From the NCBI GenBank assembly GCA_031761405.1, contig JASEVX010000134.1:372001-436000 (forward strand): a stretch of 64,000 nucleotides of DNA, written 5' to 3'. A program made the translations under genes and the position numbers. Shown here piece by piece: positions 21,138 to 31,519 of the stretch (position 1 is the first letter of the stretch; every line of letters starts with the position of its first letter). This DNA comes from Serripes groenlandicus. Taxonomy: Eukaryota; Mollusca; Bivalvia; Cardiida; Cardiidae. The notes under the pieces are model-generated. The model was given only the letters and a program-made list of their open reading frames with translations. It searched no databases and had not been told where the DNA came from.

Positions 21138-22239
21138 ACAAGAGGCCCAAGAGGGCCAGTATCGCTCCACGGCCATAAGGCAAAAATAAAATCTCCAAAC
21201 AGCCCTGCCCCGTGGTGGCTATTTTTTTTACCAACCACCATGGCTTAAAGGAATCTTGTAGAGTGTCACCAAAGGAATGTTTCTGCAAAATTATTTGAAA
21301 ATATGCCTGACACTTTCGGAGGAGAAGATTTTTTAAGTTTTCACTATGGTCATATAAGCTCTGGCGGCCATGTTTTTCGACCAATCAACATGGCTTGAAG
21401 GAATCTGATAGAGGGTCACCCAATGAACATTTCTACAAAATTATTTGAAATTCGGCTGAACACTTTCGGAGAAGAAGATGTTTTAAGTTTTCACTATAGC
21501 TATATAACGCAAAAAAGCCCCGCCCCCTGGCGGCCATGTTTTTCGCCCAATCAACTTTCTTGAAGGAATCTAATTAAGGTTCACACAAGGAACATTTCTA
21601 CAAAATTATTTGAAAATCAGCCTGACACTTTTGGAGGAGAAGATTTTTTAAGTTTGCTCTTTAGCCATATAGGCAAAATAGCCCCGCCCTGTGACGGCCA
21701 TGTTTTTTTACCAATCAACATGGCTTGAAGGAATCTGATAGAGGGTCACCCACGGAACATTTCTACATAATTATTTGAAAATCTGCTGAACACTTTTTGA
21801 GAAGAAGATTATTTAAGTTTTCACTATAGCTATATAAGGCAAAAAAGCCCCGCCCCCTGGCGGCCATGTTTTTCGCCCAATCAAAATTTCTTGAAGGAAT
21901 CTAATAAAGGGTCACCCAAGGAACATTTCTACAAAATTATTTGAAAATCGGCCTGACACTTTTGGAGAAGAAGATTTTTTAAGTTCTCACTATTTTTTTC
22001 TTTCGGTTGCCATGGAAACCAGAATTTTGAATGGATCAAAAAAATTTGAAGGAATTTAGTAGAGGACATTGAGAGGATGCTTCCCATGAAGTTTCAACCA
22101 AATTGGCCAAGTGGTTAGGGAGAAGAAGTCGTTTAAAGGAAATAGTTAACGCACGCACGCACGCACGCACACACGGACGCACGACGGACAATTCGCCATG
22201 ACATAAGCTCGACTGGCTTTCAGCCAGTGGAGCTAAAAA
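21138..22239 (+). mobile_element. Tandem-repeat element, family B subtype, copy 4
   Basis: ACAAGAGGCCCAAGAGGGCC 5' hairpin, about five units of family B type, and the tail phrase GTTGCCATGGAAACC near 22008. A (GCAC)n tract near 22150 precedes GGACGCACGACGG. The 3' hairpin differs from copies 1-3: GACTGGCTTTCAGCCAGTGG then AGCTAAAA. Body and terminal hairpin have thus been reshuffled between subfamilies. Confidence 0.75.
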
Positions 22240-22425
22240 TGTTAGTGTTTAATTTTAAGGGTCTTGATCAGTTGAACAATAATTGCGAGAAAAGTAGGAT
22301 TATGTCATTATGATTTTTGTTCTCCCTTTTAATATAATACAATACAGAGTTTTCTAAGGTAATCAGCTGCAAAAACCTAAAAATCACTGGCAAATGTTTA
22401 AAAAGTATTTAAATAGTATGCCTAC

Positions 22426-22698
22426 CAGTCCTGTAATCTTGGGTTATTGATATATCGACCACTTTCGATATATCAATTGCTTTCAGCAGGGGTTCAACCT
22501 TTTTCGAATTTTGGCTGCCCAAGATTTCTCCACAAATTATTTTGGCAGCCTCTGCTTTTGCTTTTATCATTTGTTTTGAGGTCTCCAATCCCCCCAGACT
22601 CTCTTTTTTTTATTTTTTTAGGAGATGCACTTTTTGATGCAGCAGCAATCATCTTTCCTTTTTTTCAGAGGCTTAGTACCCTTTTTGTTTGAAGACAC
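22426..22698 (-). CDS. Lys/Ala-rich exon with two A-run frameshifts
   Basis: Acceptor TTTTATTCAG, donor GTAGGC. It begins VSSNKKGTKPLKK. Removing one A from each of two A-runs (near 22660 and 22610) gives one open frame through IAAASKSASPKK and then LETSKQMIKAKAEAAKIICG, EILGSQNSKKVEPLLKAIDI and VVDISITQDYRT, ending in phase with exon 20477-20295. Both needed shifts lie in homopolymers, which fits sequencing error as well as decay. The plus-strand frame here is antisense. Confidence 0.6.
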
Positions 22699-23421
22699 CT
22701 GAATAAAAATTAAATTAAGTTTTCATTGGGTAATAACAACTGTAAATAAAGAGCATTTATCACTACCATATTTCTTTATTCCACCTCTAAACCTTGTATT
22801 CTGTGTACTCAAAAGAAAGAATTTTCTCACTGAGACTATTCTTTTGAGTACCCGCAATACAGTGTTGAATAGTTTAATAAGAGAGATGCATTTGGAAAGG
22901 AATGTTCATTTTTTCCCCCTCTTTTCTAGATCTTTGCAAAAGCTATTCCTCTTTAAATATTAGCAAAATGTTACAATAAGCAACCATGGAGTTCAGAGAA
23001 AACATTTCAACATCCCAGTAACTGGAGAATCCAGGATCTAAGCATTTGCAACAATTAACTGCTCTGAACAATGTACAATAAGTTGATGAGCAGTTTGAAT
23101 TACTTTCAAAAATGGATATAAGAAATAAAATAAAACATTAATGTTCAGTCTTTTTCAACAAAAAGATGCCAAATACTGAGGGCATACACTCTCAACAATC
23201 TATAAAGTGACCTAGTTAGCTGGTTAAAACAATTTACTGAGATATCATAATGTTATATGCTTTAAACATGTATTCAAGAAAATTGGATAAGAACTTGTCT
23301 ATTTACAGAGTTGACAAGGTATATTTTACAAATTTCTTTGTTCATAATTATATATAACGCTTGTTTTAAATATTCATTTTTTATTTTTATTTTATATTAT
23401 GTCACTTTAATTATGTCTCAC

Positions 23422-23528
23422 CTTTGTCTCAGAACTGGATTCTTTAGCAGTACTATCACCACCACCTTCTTCATTCAACAAGTCCTTGCACAATGAAGAC
23501 TGCATTTCTTCAAGTGTTTTCATGTCAT
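23422..23528 (-). CDS. Acidic linker exon of the 18-25 kb gene
   Basis: Acceptor AATATTTAG, donor GTGAGA. In phase after the first exon, it encodes DMKTLEEMQSSLCKDLLNEE and GGGDSTAKESSSETK, an acidic/Ser-rich linker. Confidence 0.65.
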
Positions 23529-23559
23529 CTAAATATTAAACAAATATCTAATTATATAT

Positions 23560-24612
23560 ATATAGTGCAACTGATAAGCTTCTCATGTTGTTAATTGACC
23601 CATATTCGAATTTGACCTAGATATCTTTAAGACAAACATTCTGACAAAATTTCAATCTTCTGAAGCAAAAAATGCGGCCTCTAGAGTGTTAACAGGATTT
23701 TCCTTCAATTTGACCTAGTGACCTACTTTTTTATCCAACATGACCCATGATCTAACTTGACTTACATATCATCAAGACAAACATTCTGATAAAGTTTCAT
23801 CATGCTCAAGTTAAAAATGCAGTATCCAGAGTGTTATTGTTAACAAGATTTCCCTTCAATTTGGCCTAGTGACCTAGTTTTTAACCTGGCATGACCCATA
23901 TTCGAACTTAGCCTAGATATCATGTAGATAAACATTCTGCCTAATTTCAAGCTGCAGAAGCCAAAAAAGCGACTTCTTCAGAGTTAACAAGATTTTACTT
24001 CAATTTGGCCTAGAGACCTAGATTCTGACCCAATATGACCCATATTCGACCTTGGCCTAGATATCATCTAGACAAACATTCTGATAAAGTTTCAACATGC
24101 TCAAGTTGAAAATGTGGCCTCTAGAGTGTAAACAAAGAAGATTTCCCTTCAATTTGGCCTAGTGACCTAGTTTTAGACCCGGCATGACCCATATTCAAAC
24201 TTGGCCTAGATATCATTCAGCCCAACATTCTGACCAAGTTTCAAGCTGCTGAAGCAAAAAATGTGACTTATACAGTGTTAACAAGATTTTACTTCAATTT
24301 GGCCTAATGACCTAGTTTATGACCCGACATAACCCATATTCGAACTTGGCCTAGATATCATTCAGCTCAACATTCTGACAGAGTTAACAAGATTTCCCTT
24401 TAATTTGGCCTAGTGACCTAGTTTCTGACCCAATATGACCCATATTTGAACTTGACCTAGATATTTTTAAGCCAAACATTCTGACAAAATTTCAAACTGC
24501 TGAAGCAAAAATTGCGGCCTCTGGAATGTTAACAAGCGCAAATGTTGACGACGGATGGATGCTGGACAAAATGTGATCACAATAGCAATCACATCGTGCA
24601 TAGGTGAGCTAA
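23560..24612 (+). mobile_element. Tandem-repeat element, family A
   Basis: About six units of 140-160 bp with CCTAGTGACCTAGTTT, ATGACCCATATTCGAACTTG and ATATCAT-like phrases. The end has GACGACGGATGGATGCTGG, ACAAAATGTGATCACAATAG and the hairpin region GCATAGGTGAGCT followed by an A-run. Its 5' hairpin is not clear. Confidence 0.7.
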
Positions 24613-24834
24613 AAAAAAAAAAATGTCTGTAAATATTTAATTGCATCTAATAATTTTTTATGGAGCAAAAAGTTTTAATAAAAATGATACAACAAAAAAT
24701 GCAACAATCCTCTAACAATCCTCTAACAATGCTAATTCAATTTTTAATTTATCCTGATACTAGCGATAATTAATGCTTTGAATCTAATAAAATTTTATAT
24801 GCATTTTTAATATTTTTTCTCAGTCATCTTCTAG

Positions 24835-25058
24835 GAATCCGCTGTGGTCGAGTCCCGTCGGGGATTTCGAAACCGGGTGTTGATCCCCAGTCGCGGCACT
24901 ACGGTCATGGGTGGAGTGCCCTTGGGCAAGGCACATTTTCTAGCCTTCTACTGGATGGTTTAAACCAGGGATCATGAATAAGTGAACTGTTGCCGTGATA
25001 TAACTGAAATAATGTTGAAAGCGGCGTTAACCCCCAATAAATAAATCAATCAATAAAC
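24835..25058 (+). mobile_element. tRNA-derived SINE with conserved 3' domain
   Basis: tRNA-like head with GTGTTGATCCCC as B-box, a body with GCCCTTGGGCAAGGCAC, and a conserved 3' block GTTGAAAGCGGCGTTAA (about 25013-25030) before an A-rich tail of AATAAATAAATC type. The 3' block recurs at 56540-56556 and 62537-62553. It sits in the first intron of the 18-25 kb gene. Confidence 0.75.
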
Positions 25059-25111
25059 TTCTTTTCATGCACAATTAAATGATAATCTCTTGTAAATAAA
25101 AATCAACCTAC

Positions 25112-25352
25112 CTGAAACGTTTATAACTTTGACGGGATACGTTTTTCCTCCTTTGCAAAACCGAGCTTTAGTATGGACACCTGTTTTCCTCATAAATTTG
25201 TCCGATATGAAATCAGCCGGAATTATGGTGTTTTTTTTCTCCAGTACCGAATAAACTAAGCATTTCTCATATTTAGTCGGCTCAGCTTTAGCAGGGTCTT
25301 TTAAAAACATTTCCGTAGCTTTTAATAACGATTTGACATCGATGTTGGACAT
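25112..25352 (-). CDS. First coding exon of the 18-25 kb gene
   Basis: ATG at 25352-25350 begins MSNIDVKSLLKATEMFLKDP. Then come KYEKCLVYSVLEKKNTIIPA and a Lys/Arg-rich stretch through KGGKTYPVKVINVS. The donor is CAG|GTAGGT; the open frame beyond it (to 25065) is intron. No nearby ATG with a better context is evident. The module resembles the N-terminal compact domain of BEN-type proteins only in general pattern. Confidence 0.65.
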
Positions 25353-25794
25353 TTTCAGAATTCGATCTTTTGTTTTCTTATAATTCTATTGTTTAAAATG
25401 CCGCGGATGATTAGGGCTCATGATTAGTCCGTTAAATCTTTGTAGCACTGCATGCGGACGGTGAGAAAACTACGCTATACGGACGTTTTCATATAAGGAG
25501 GTTATGAATAACTGTACCCGCCCACAGTGCCGCCCACAGTGGCAGATTGGTTAAACGGAGTATTTTAATAACATTACTGTTCTATGATTGGACAATCACC
25601 AATGTAAAGTAATTTTACTGACAGGTTTGGGTGATGATATCTGGTAACCTGAGATGGGGATTTATAAACACAGTGGGGTCGCGGCAATTTAAAATGTATG
25701 AAACTTTAAACAGAGTTAGAATAGACCGGCCATGAAAAAAGAAACATAACTATGATATAGCTCTAATTTGTTAAAAATAATCATTAAATAATCG
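25353..25794. other. Probable 5' flank of the 18-25 kb gene
   Basis: More GC-mixed than its surroundings, with no repeat family recognised. It may hold the promoter of the minus-strand gene. I see no clear TATA or initiator that decides a start. Confidence 0.3.
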
Positions 25795-25850
25795 GTTTCA
25801 ACATACAACAAATCTGCAGCAGATAACTTTGAAAATAGTTATGCAAGACT
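25795..25850. mobile_element. piggyBac-like MITE, left half
   Basis: ACATACAACAAATCTGCAGC then AGATAACTTTGAAAATAG; no right half. Confidence 0.5.
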
Positions 25851-25882
25851 AAAGAAAATTCATAAAAAATGTATGTTTTATT

Positions 25883-27371
25883 CCTCGAAAAACGTGCGTA
25901 TAGGTTATATATCAGAAAAACGTCCGTATAGGTTATATATCAGACAAATGTCCGTATAGGTTATATACATGAAAAACATCCGTATGGGTTATATATCAGA
26001 AAAACGTCCGCATAGGTTATATACATGAAAAACGTCCGTATAGGTTATATATCAGAAAAACGTCCGTATAGGTTATTCCTCAGAAATACGTCCTGAAGGT
26101 TATATACATGAAAAACGTCCGCATAGGTTATATACACGAAAAACGTCCGTATAGGCTATATACATGAAAAACGTATAGGTTTTTTTTTTTAAACTTATTT
26201 ATTTTAAATCGATTGCGAAACAAGCTTTAAGCTTATATTAATCACGCTCGATGTGTGCTTCCTGGATACTTAACCAGTACTCGCGCCGATTGTGTGGAAA
26301 AATCCCAAAGTCAGGACCCGCTCATCACGGGACTCGAACCAGGGACCTTTGATGTGAGAGGCCGACGCTCTACCTCTGCACCACTGTGAATATACATAGA
26401 AAAACAAAAAAATATATCAGAAAAACGTCCGTATAGGTTATATATCAGAAAAACGTCCGTATAGGTTATATACATGAAAAACGTCTGTATAGGTTATATA
26501 CACGAAAAACGTCCGTATAGGTTATATATCAGAAAAACGTCCGTATAGGTTATATACATGAAAAACGTCCGTATAGGTTATATACATGAAAAACGTCCGT
26601 ATAGGTTATATACATGAAAATGTCCGCATAGGTTATATACACAAACAACGTCCGTATAGGTAATATATCAGAAAAACGTACGCATAGGTTATATACAAGA
26701 AAAACGTCCGTATAGGTTATATATCAGAAAAACGTCCGTATAGGTTATATATCAGAAAAACGTCCGTATAGGTTATATACATGAAAAACGTCCGTATAGG
26801 TTATATACACGAAAACCGTCCGTATAGGTTATATACATGAAAAACGTCCGTATAGGTTATATACATGAAAATGTCCGCATAGGTTATATACACAAACAAC
26901 GTCCGTATAGGTAATATATCAGAAAAACGTACGCATAGGTTATATACACGAAAAACGTCCGTATAGGTTATATATCAGAAAAACGTCCGTATAGGTTATA
27001 TATCAGAAAAACGTCCGTATAGGTTATATACATGAAAAACGTCCGTATAGGTTATATACACGAAAAACGTCCGTATAGGTTATATACATGAAAAACGTCC
27101 GCATAGGTTATATACACGAAAAACGTCTGTATAGGTTATTCATCAGAAAAACGTCCGTATAGGTTATACATCAGAAAAACGTCCGCATAGGTTATATACA
27201 CGAACATCGTCCGTATTGGTTATATACATGAAAAACGTCCGTATAGGTTATATACACGAAAAACGTCCGTATAGGTTATATATCAGAAAAACGTCCGTAT
27301 AGGTTATATACATGAAAAACGTCCGCATAGGTTATATACACGAAAAACGTCCGTATAGGTTATTCATCAGA
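25883..27371 (+). repeat. 28-bp minisatellite
   Basis: About 45 units of CGTCCGTATAGGTTATATA plus CATGAAAAA or TCAGAAAAA. The period is 28 bp, with spacer subtypes CATG, CACG and TCAG. The array is interrupted by a SINE at 26181-26395. A block with unusual variants (AATGTCCGCATAGG, ACAAACAACGTCC, TAATATATCAG) occurs twice about 251 bp apart (near 26617 and 26868), showing multi-unit duplication of about nine units. Confidence 0.9.
26181..26395 (-). mobile_element. tRNA-derived SINE inserted in the minisatellite
   Basis: Reading the minus strand: A-box TGGTGCAGAGGTAGAG, B-box GGTTCGAGTCC (plus-strand GGACTCGAACC at 26330-26340), then a body ending in an A-run (plus-strand T-run at 26180-26190). 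It splits the 28-bp array, so it inserted after the array formed. TATACAT-like sequence flanks both sides, partly from the array itself. Confidence 0.85.
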
Positions 27372-28451
27372 ATAGCTATTTAATCACGAATTTATAAAAT
27401 ATTCACGGTTTTTATTTGTTTGGAACAAACAAATTTAGTTACTGCAATTCTGAAGCCATACGTCTTATCGAAAATTCCATGAATTTCATACGCGTGAAAG
27501 TAGTACTCAATACTTGCTCTTACTTTTCAAATGTATCACGATTTTTGAAATAATGATATATTTATATCGTCTTTGTTTTCTTATGTGGTTCTTATATTCA
27601 AAGAGAATTTGGAAATAAAATGAAACATTGTATTTTAAAACAAGAACGCGGAGAGATTTATAAATCTCAATGAGTGAACTGCTACAGGGAAAACTATTTC
27701 CGATTTAAGCTCCAGATACGGTATTTGAATTTTCAATCACGCATTGAAAATGTAGATAAAAACAGAATTGAAAATATTTTCTTTGTGCCTTGTCGGCCAT
27801 ATAAATATAGTATAAAGAATTAAAAAAACAAATATGTGCGTCATAAAATGCATTTAAAATGAGAGTAACACATTTGCAGAGAAATCGTGATCGTCGAATT
27901 CTATTTATAAATACAACGGTATGGGGGGAGGGTCTAAAGTGCGGACGCGATCTGCGGACACATATATTATAGAGGGAAAATGCGGACAAATGCAATATAG
28001 TGGGAAAATGCTGACGCTATAGAATATAGAGCAAATCTTCGGACACATAAACAAGTGAAATAAACAAAAATAAGAAATATTTTGAAAACGTATCTCAAAT
28101 ATATGTCTATTGAAAGTCTTAAAGCTTTCTCTTCAGTTTCATGTATAAAGGGAAGTAATCGGAAGTAAAATGTAAACTGCGAAAACTTGACGGAGTAAGT
28201 CGCTCGAAATAGTGATTTCTTATGTTTTTGTAGAATTACCTCCCTTTATTGAAATAAATAACATAGGTTTTCTGTATTTAAGTTATTATAGATCATGCGA
28301 TACAAAAAATAAACACTTATACAATAATGTTATAAATGTATAAAAATGCAATACAAAGATAAGTTCCATGCCGTATTTAAATTTTAATAAATTTTTAATC
28401 AAAACCCGTGTAAGGTTCTATAAAGATTTTATAAATAAAAAAAGTACACAG
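27372..28451. other. AT-rich stretch, nothing recognised
   Basis: No convincing exon, RNA gene or named repeat. A minus-strand frame at 27995-27705 has no splice or composition support. Two nearby copies of TGCGGACA near 27953-28010 form a short tandem motif. Confidence 0.4.
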
Positions 28452-28556
28452 ATTCTGTAGCGTTCCTGGGAGTTCTCTGGTATGAAAAAGGTTTGTTTCC
28501 GTCGAAGGCTCTACAAGCATCCACATTTCTTGCCCTGGAGACTTACCTGCTTGACT
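28452..28556 (+). CDS. Candidate exon, unrecognised gene
   Basis: Acceptor AAGTACACAG. The frame encodes SVAFLGVLWYEKGLFPSKAL and QASTFLALETYLLD, amphipathic and protein-like. The donor is poor (ACT|GTCAGA); the frame runs to TAA at about 28578. It could be an internal exon of the gene at 29752-30914, or an exon relic. Confidence 0.35.
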
Positions 28557-29069
28557 GTCAGATGACAGACAAAATATAAATAGTAGTTATCTTCTTTTTG
28601 TGCATTTTTAACTGGTTGAATACAGTGCAATTTATAAATGTTGCTCCCTTTTCGCCAATGTTATTTGTTTGGGGTGCCTAAGATCGCATCCTTAAATATT
28701 TAATCATTGCTTAATTAATTAACGACTGGGACTTTCGACCACGCTGAGATATTCTTTTACAGTTTTACGCATTCTACAAGTCAACTAAATCAAATATAGG
28801 CGGAAAGAAAATATATCTCAATCAATAGGGGATACCCAGTAATCACCCCTACAGTTCTAAAAACAACAGAAATTTAGACTAAATAAATACACTTCCTTAT
28901 TCAAAGGGGACCTTTAAATCATTACAGGAAGTGCAAAAACATAGATTCCCTTGTAACTACGTAGAAATTTGTAATGTTGTATTCTTAAATTGCACTGTCT
29001 TCTTCCCTGGCCGTTGAACAGTTTTATGTACCCAAACAAATGCAGTGCCTTCAGCGCTTTGATAAATTG

Positions 29070-29330
29070 AGCAATCGCTGAAAATGAGCAATTTCATGAT
29101 GAGAATGTTCACCCTTTACCACTATGTGTTCAACTTTATTCAATAATAATACATGTAGTTTCATTTAAAAAAGAATCCATATTTTTGACAAGATAATTTC
29201 AAAGTCGTCTGCTTGCACAATGTTTTTAACTATATTCAATAATAATAGCTTCATTTCGAAATAGTTTCCATATTTGTTGAGATAATTTCAAAGTCGACTG
29301 CTGCTGATTTGTTATATGGTGGAAATGGTT
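29070..29330. mobile_element. Two diverged piggyBac-like MITE copies
   Basis: Repeated blocks TTCAATAATAATA, GATAATTTCAAAGTCGTCTG and GATAATTTCAAAGTCGACTG, ending GGTGGAAATGGTTATAC. The termini are heavily mutated. Confidence 0.45.
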
Positions 29331-29354
29331 ATACAGAAGTATCCATAATTCATT

Positions 29355-29484
29355 GTCTTTGCACTATGTCATGGCAAATGCAGAAAACTGCTTTTTTTGC
29401 GCAATTTGTTCTTTTGCAACAATGTTTTCAAAAGTCATCTGCTGCAGGGGCATCAGAAATCGTCTTTATGTTAAAAAAGGGGTA
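29355..29484. mobile_element. piggyBac-like MITE, right part
   Basis: TTTTCAAAAGTCATCTGCTG, AGGGGCATCAGAAATCGTC, right end AAAAAGGGGTAAT. Confidence 0.5.
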
Positions 29485-29751
29485 ATATTTGATATACTTA
29501 TTAACTCACTATTTGTCCTACATACTATTCTGGACTGCATGGAGGAAAAGGACTTACTTTTAATATGTGAATCAGTAATATTACTAAATCAAATGCATAT
29601 ATGATTTGACATGTTTGTGTATCTATCCACCCTCTCCATGTCTCTTTTATTTTGGAAACTATAAAAAGACACGGCATGCATATTACTTTTACTATGACAA
29701 CTTTGCACATTGTAAAAATATTTAAAATCATTGTTTGTCTATCATTACCAG

Positions 29752-30914
29752 GTAATATGGGTGATCTGCAGGTTACAGTCTCTCACATTATGCCTGAATC
29801 TCCAAAAATCCCCAAGAAAATGTAACGGTAAACAATTCTCACACCTCTGCAGGAGTCATTTACTGCCCAGCATCTGACCCCTATTTCAGTAAAAGCCCCT
29901 TTGATATGTTATCACATGACCAGAGAAACCACATCTGTGTAGAGTTTGTTGTTAGACCAGCTATTTCACTTTTGAAACTTGTACAGAACCAAATTGAAGT
30001 GAAGGTAGAATATGACATGTGTCCCAATGCAAGCTTGTGAACCAGAGGAAAACAATGTGGAAAGGAAAAGTTACTTCCCTATTTCATGATACAGAAAGCT
30101 GTTCATGACTGAACTAGCTGCATATGTATATTGAAACAATCGCAGGAAAAGTAGCCATGTAATCCCCGTTTCCAACAATAAAATGAATCTGCAGGAGACA
30201 ATATTGAACATATCTTTAACCCTTTCCCACATACAGCAAATCTGCAGGAGACGACTTTGAAAACCAAGCTTAATTGTTAAATAAAGTTGAAACATTGTGG
30301 CCATCATAAGCAACTCACCTTTCGCCACAATGTTTTCACAAGTAGTCTGCTGCTAGTGCGTCAAAATGCTTCTGCAGGTGGGAAAGGGTTATAACATGGG
30401 GAGCCTCTATGAATGAAAGTTAGATAATAGAAAAGAGAAGAAAACATTGTTGGAAAACAGAAAATTACTCCATTGAGCAATTTCTCTTTTTCTCACAATG
30501 TTTGACAGTGTACTGCAACTGCTGGAAACGTATTAAAATGAATCTGCATTTGGGAAAGGGGGTTAAGCAATTAATTTCATATTTTCCAAATCAATATGTG
30601 TATTTATATACATGTATGTACTGTAGATTGTTTAACCTTAAGAATGACAACATCCAACATTAAAACTAATAAGCATATAATAAGAAATACTGTAGTTTTG
30701 CCCACTGTACACATATGCTATCTTTGCAAATTGCTTTCTTTGCAAATTATAGAAATGTTCTCATATGTTACATTTGCCCTTAACGATTGAGTCAATTTCA
30801 CCAGGCGGCTATCATTATAACCAGTCAAAGAAATAAGGTATTAAAGCGATACAGGTCCTACATGGGCTTCCTGTTTGAATTCAGTCAAGTAACTTCTTTC
30901 CCTGTGGAGTGGAG
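29752..30914 (+). CDS. Unrecognised multi-exon gene (three internal exons)
   Basis: Three exons, 29752-29827, 29853-30004 and 30805-30914, join with matching phases (0/1, 1/0, 0/2). The protein reads VIWVICRLQSLTLCLNLQKS, PRKCNGVIYCPASDPYFSKS, DMLSHDQRNHICVEFVVRPA, LLKLVQNQIEVK, then AAIIITSQRNKVLKRYRSYM and GFLFEFSQVTSFPVEW. The first intron is only 25 bp, unusually short, so the first join is less sure than the second. I do not recognise the family. Composition and alternation look like a globular cytoplasmic protein, with no signal peptide or membrane segment in this part. Start and end exons are not identified. Confidence 0.5.
29853..30004 (+). CDS. Exon, unrecognised gene
   Basis: Acceptor CACCTCTGCAG, donor AAG|GTAGAA. 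Encodes VIYCPASDPYFSKSPFDMLS, HDQRNHICVEFVVRPAISLL and KLVQNQIEVK with no stop. The frame would stay open to TGA at 30038-30040 if unspliced. This is the strongest single exon on the plus strand. Confidence 0.55.
30216..30392. mobile_element. piggyBac-like MITE
   Basis: TTAACCCTTTCCCACATACA left end, CTGCAGGAGACGACTTTG, right end GGTGGGAAAGGGTTAT. It lies in the intron between exons 30004 and 30805. Confidence 0.7.
30393..30567. mobile_element. piggyBac-like MITE, diverged
   Basis: GAAAACATTGTTGG, CATTGAGCAATTTCTC, right end TTTGGGAAAGGGGGTTAA. Adjacent to the previous copy. Confidence 0.5.
30805..30914 (+). CDS. Exon, unrecognised gene
   Basis: Acceptor TTTCACCAG, donor GAG|GTAAGC. Only one of the three frames is open; it encodes ITSQRNKVLKRYRSYMGFLF and EFSQVTSFPVEW, and it fits the phase of the preceding exon. 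Confidence 0.55.
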
Positions 30915-31059
30915 GTAAGCATTCTTTTTCTACGAGCACCATATTGAGGAGTGTCGTCAATGCAACGTTTTTGTTTCTTAACCGTTACAAAGGGAAGGTC
31001 TGCAAGGCGTGAAAAATGTGCATCGGTCCCCAAATAATATTCAATTTCCCCACTTGCAT

Positions 31060-31511
31060 TTTTCGAAGAATATGAGAGCTATACTACTCGCCCTGGCGTC
31101 GACGTCTACGTCACACCTTGGTTAAGGTTTTACATTTAAATACTACATGTATTGCATTGAAGCTTTCTACACGCCTACCCAAAGATCACACCTATGTAGA
31201 TTATCAAGTCAGATAACTCGATCCTGCAATTTATGCAAGTTATGGCCCTTTTTTTAATAAGAAATTCGGGTTAAAGTTTTGCGTGCAACTACATTAAGAG
31301 TCCATATCTCAGTATTTACTTGATGCGTTGCATTGACACTTTCTACAACCCTACCCAACTATCACACCTATGTATATTATTATGTTAAATAACTCTATAA
31401 TGCAAATTATCACTCTTTAAGAAATTGTGGTTAATGTTTTGCATGCAACTACGTTCGAGTCCATTATCTCAGTAACTTAAATAAGCGGAGAAATAGTCGA
31501 GCGCACTGTCC
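31060..31511 (-). mobile_element. Hairpin-ended element, reverse orientation
   Basis: On the minus strand: 5' end ACAAGAGCTGTCGGAGGACA (about 31490-31511), which folds (CTGTCGGAGGACAG), then a body with a twice-repeated block ACTATCACACCTATGTA/AGATCACACCTATGTAGATT. The 3' end has GACGTCGACGCCAGGGCG and TATAGCTCTCATATTCTTCG. The same 3' end occurs on the plus strand at 33785-33845. Confidence 0.6.
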
Positions 31512-31519
31512 TCCGACAG

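Larger units (their letters stand above)
17955..25352 (-). pseudogene. Multi-exon gene or pseudogene, coiled coil and knuckle-like protein
   Basis: Eight exons on the minus strand: 25352-25112, 23528-23422, 22698-22426, 20477-20295, 19909-19760, 19448-19366, 18777-18355 and 17994-17955. In order the protein has a basic N-terminal module (KCLVYSVLEKKNTIIPADFI and ARFCKGGKTYPVKVINVS), an acidic linker, a Lys/Ala-rich segment, a coiled coil (QLSQVTAERDQALLRVQQLE), a segment FNCEEDGHTKKYC resembling a degenerate CCHC knuckle, and a Gln/Pro/Thr-rich region with a repeated PFTPSQS motif. The N-terminal module followed by a coiled coil recalls BEND5-type BEN proteins, but I see no BEN domain, so that is only a suggestion. 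Disruptions: two one-base shifts in A-runs of exon 3, in-frame TAA codons in exons 5 and 7, and phase conflicts on both sides of exon 5. It is a decaying gene or a sequence with homopolymer errors. Confidence 0.6.

Noticed and set aside
22447..22692. 81-codon plus-strand ORF
   Set aside because: Antisense to an exon with splice sites on the minus strand.
26280..26395. Functional tRNA gene
   Set aside because: A and B boxes are present, but the acceptor stem does not close and the A-rich tail marks it as a SINE.
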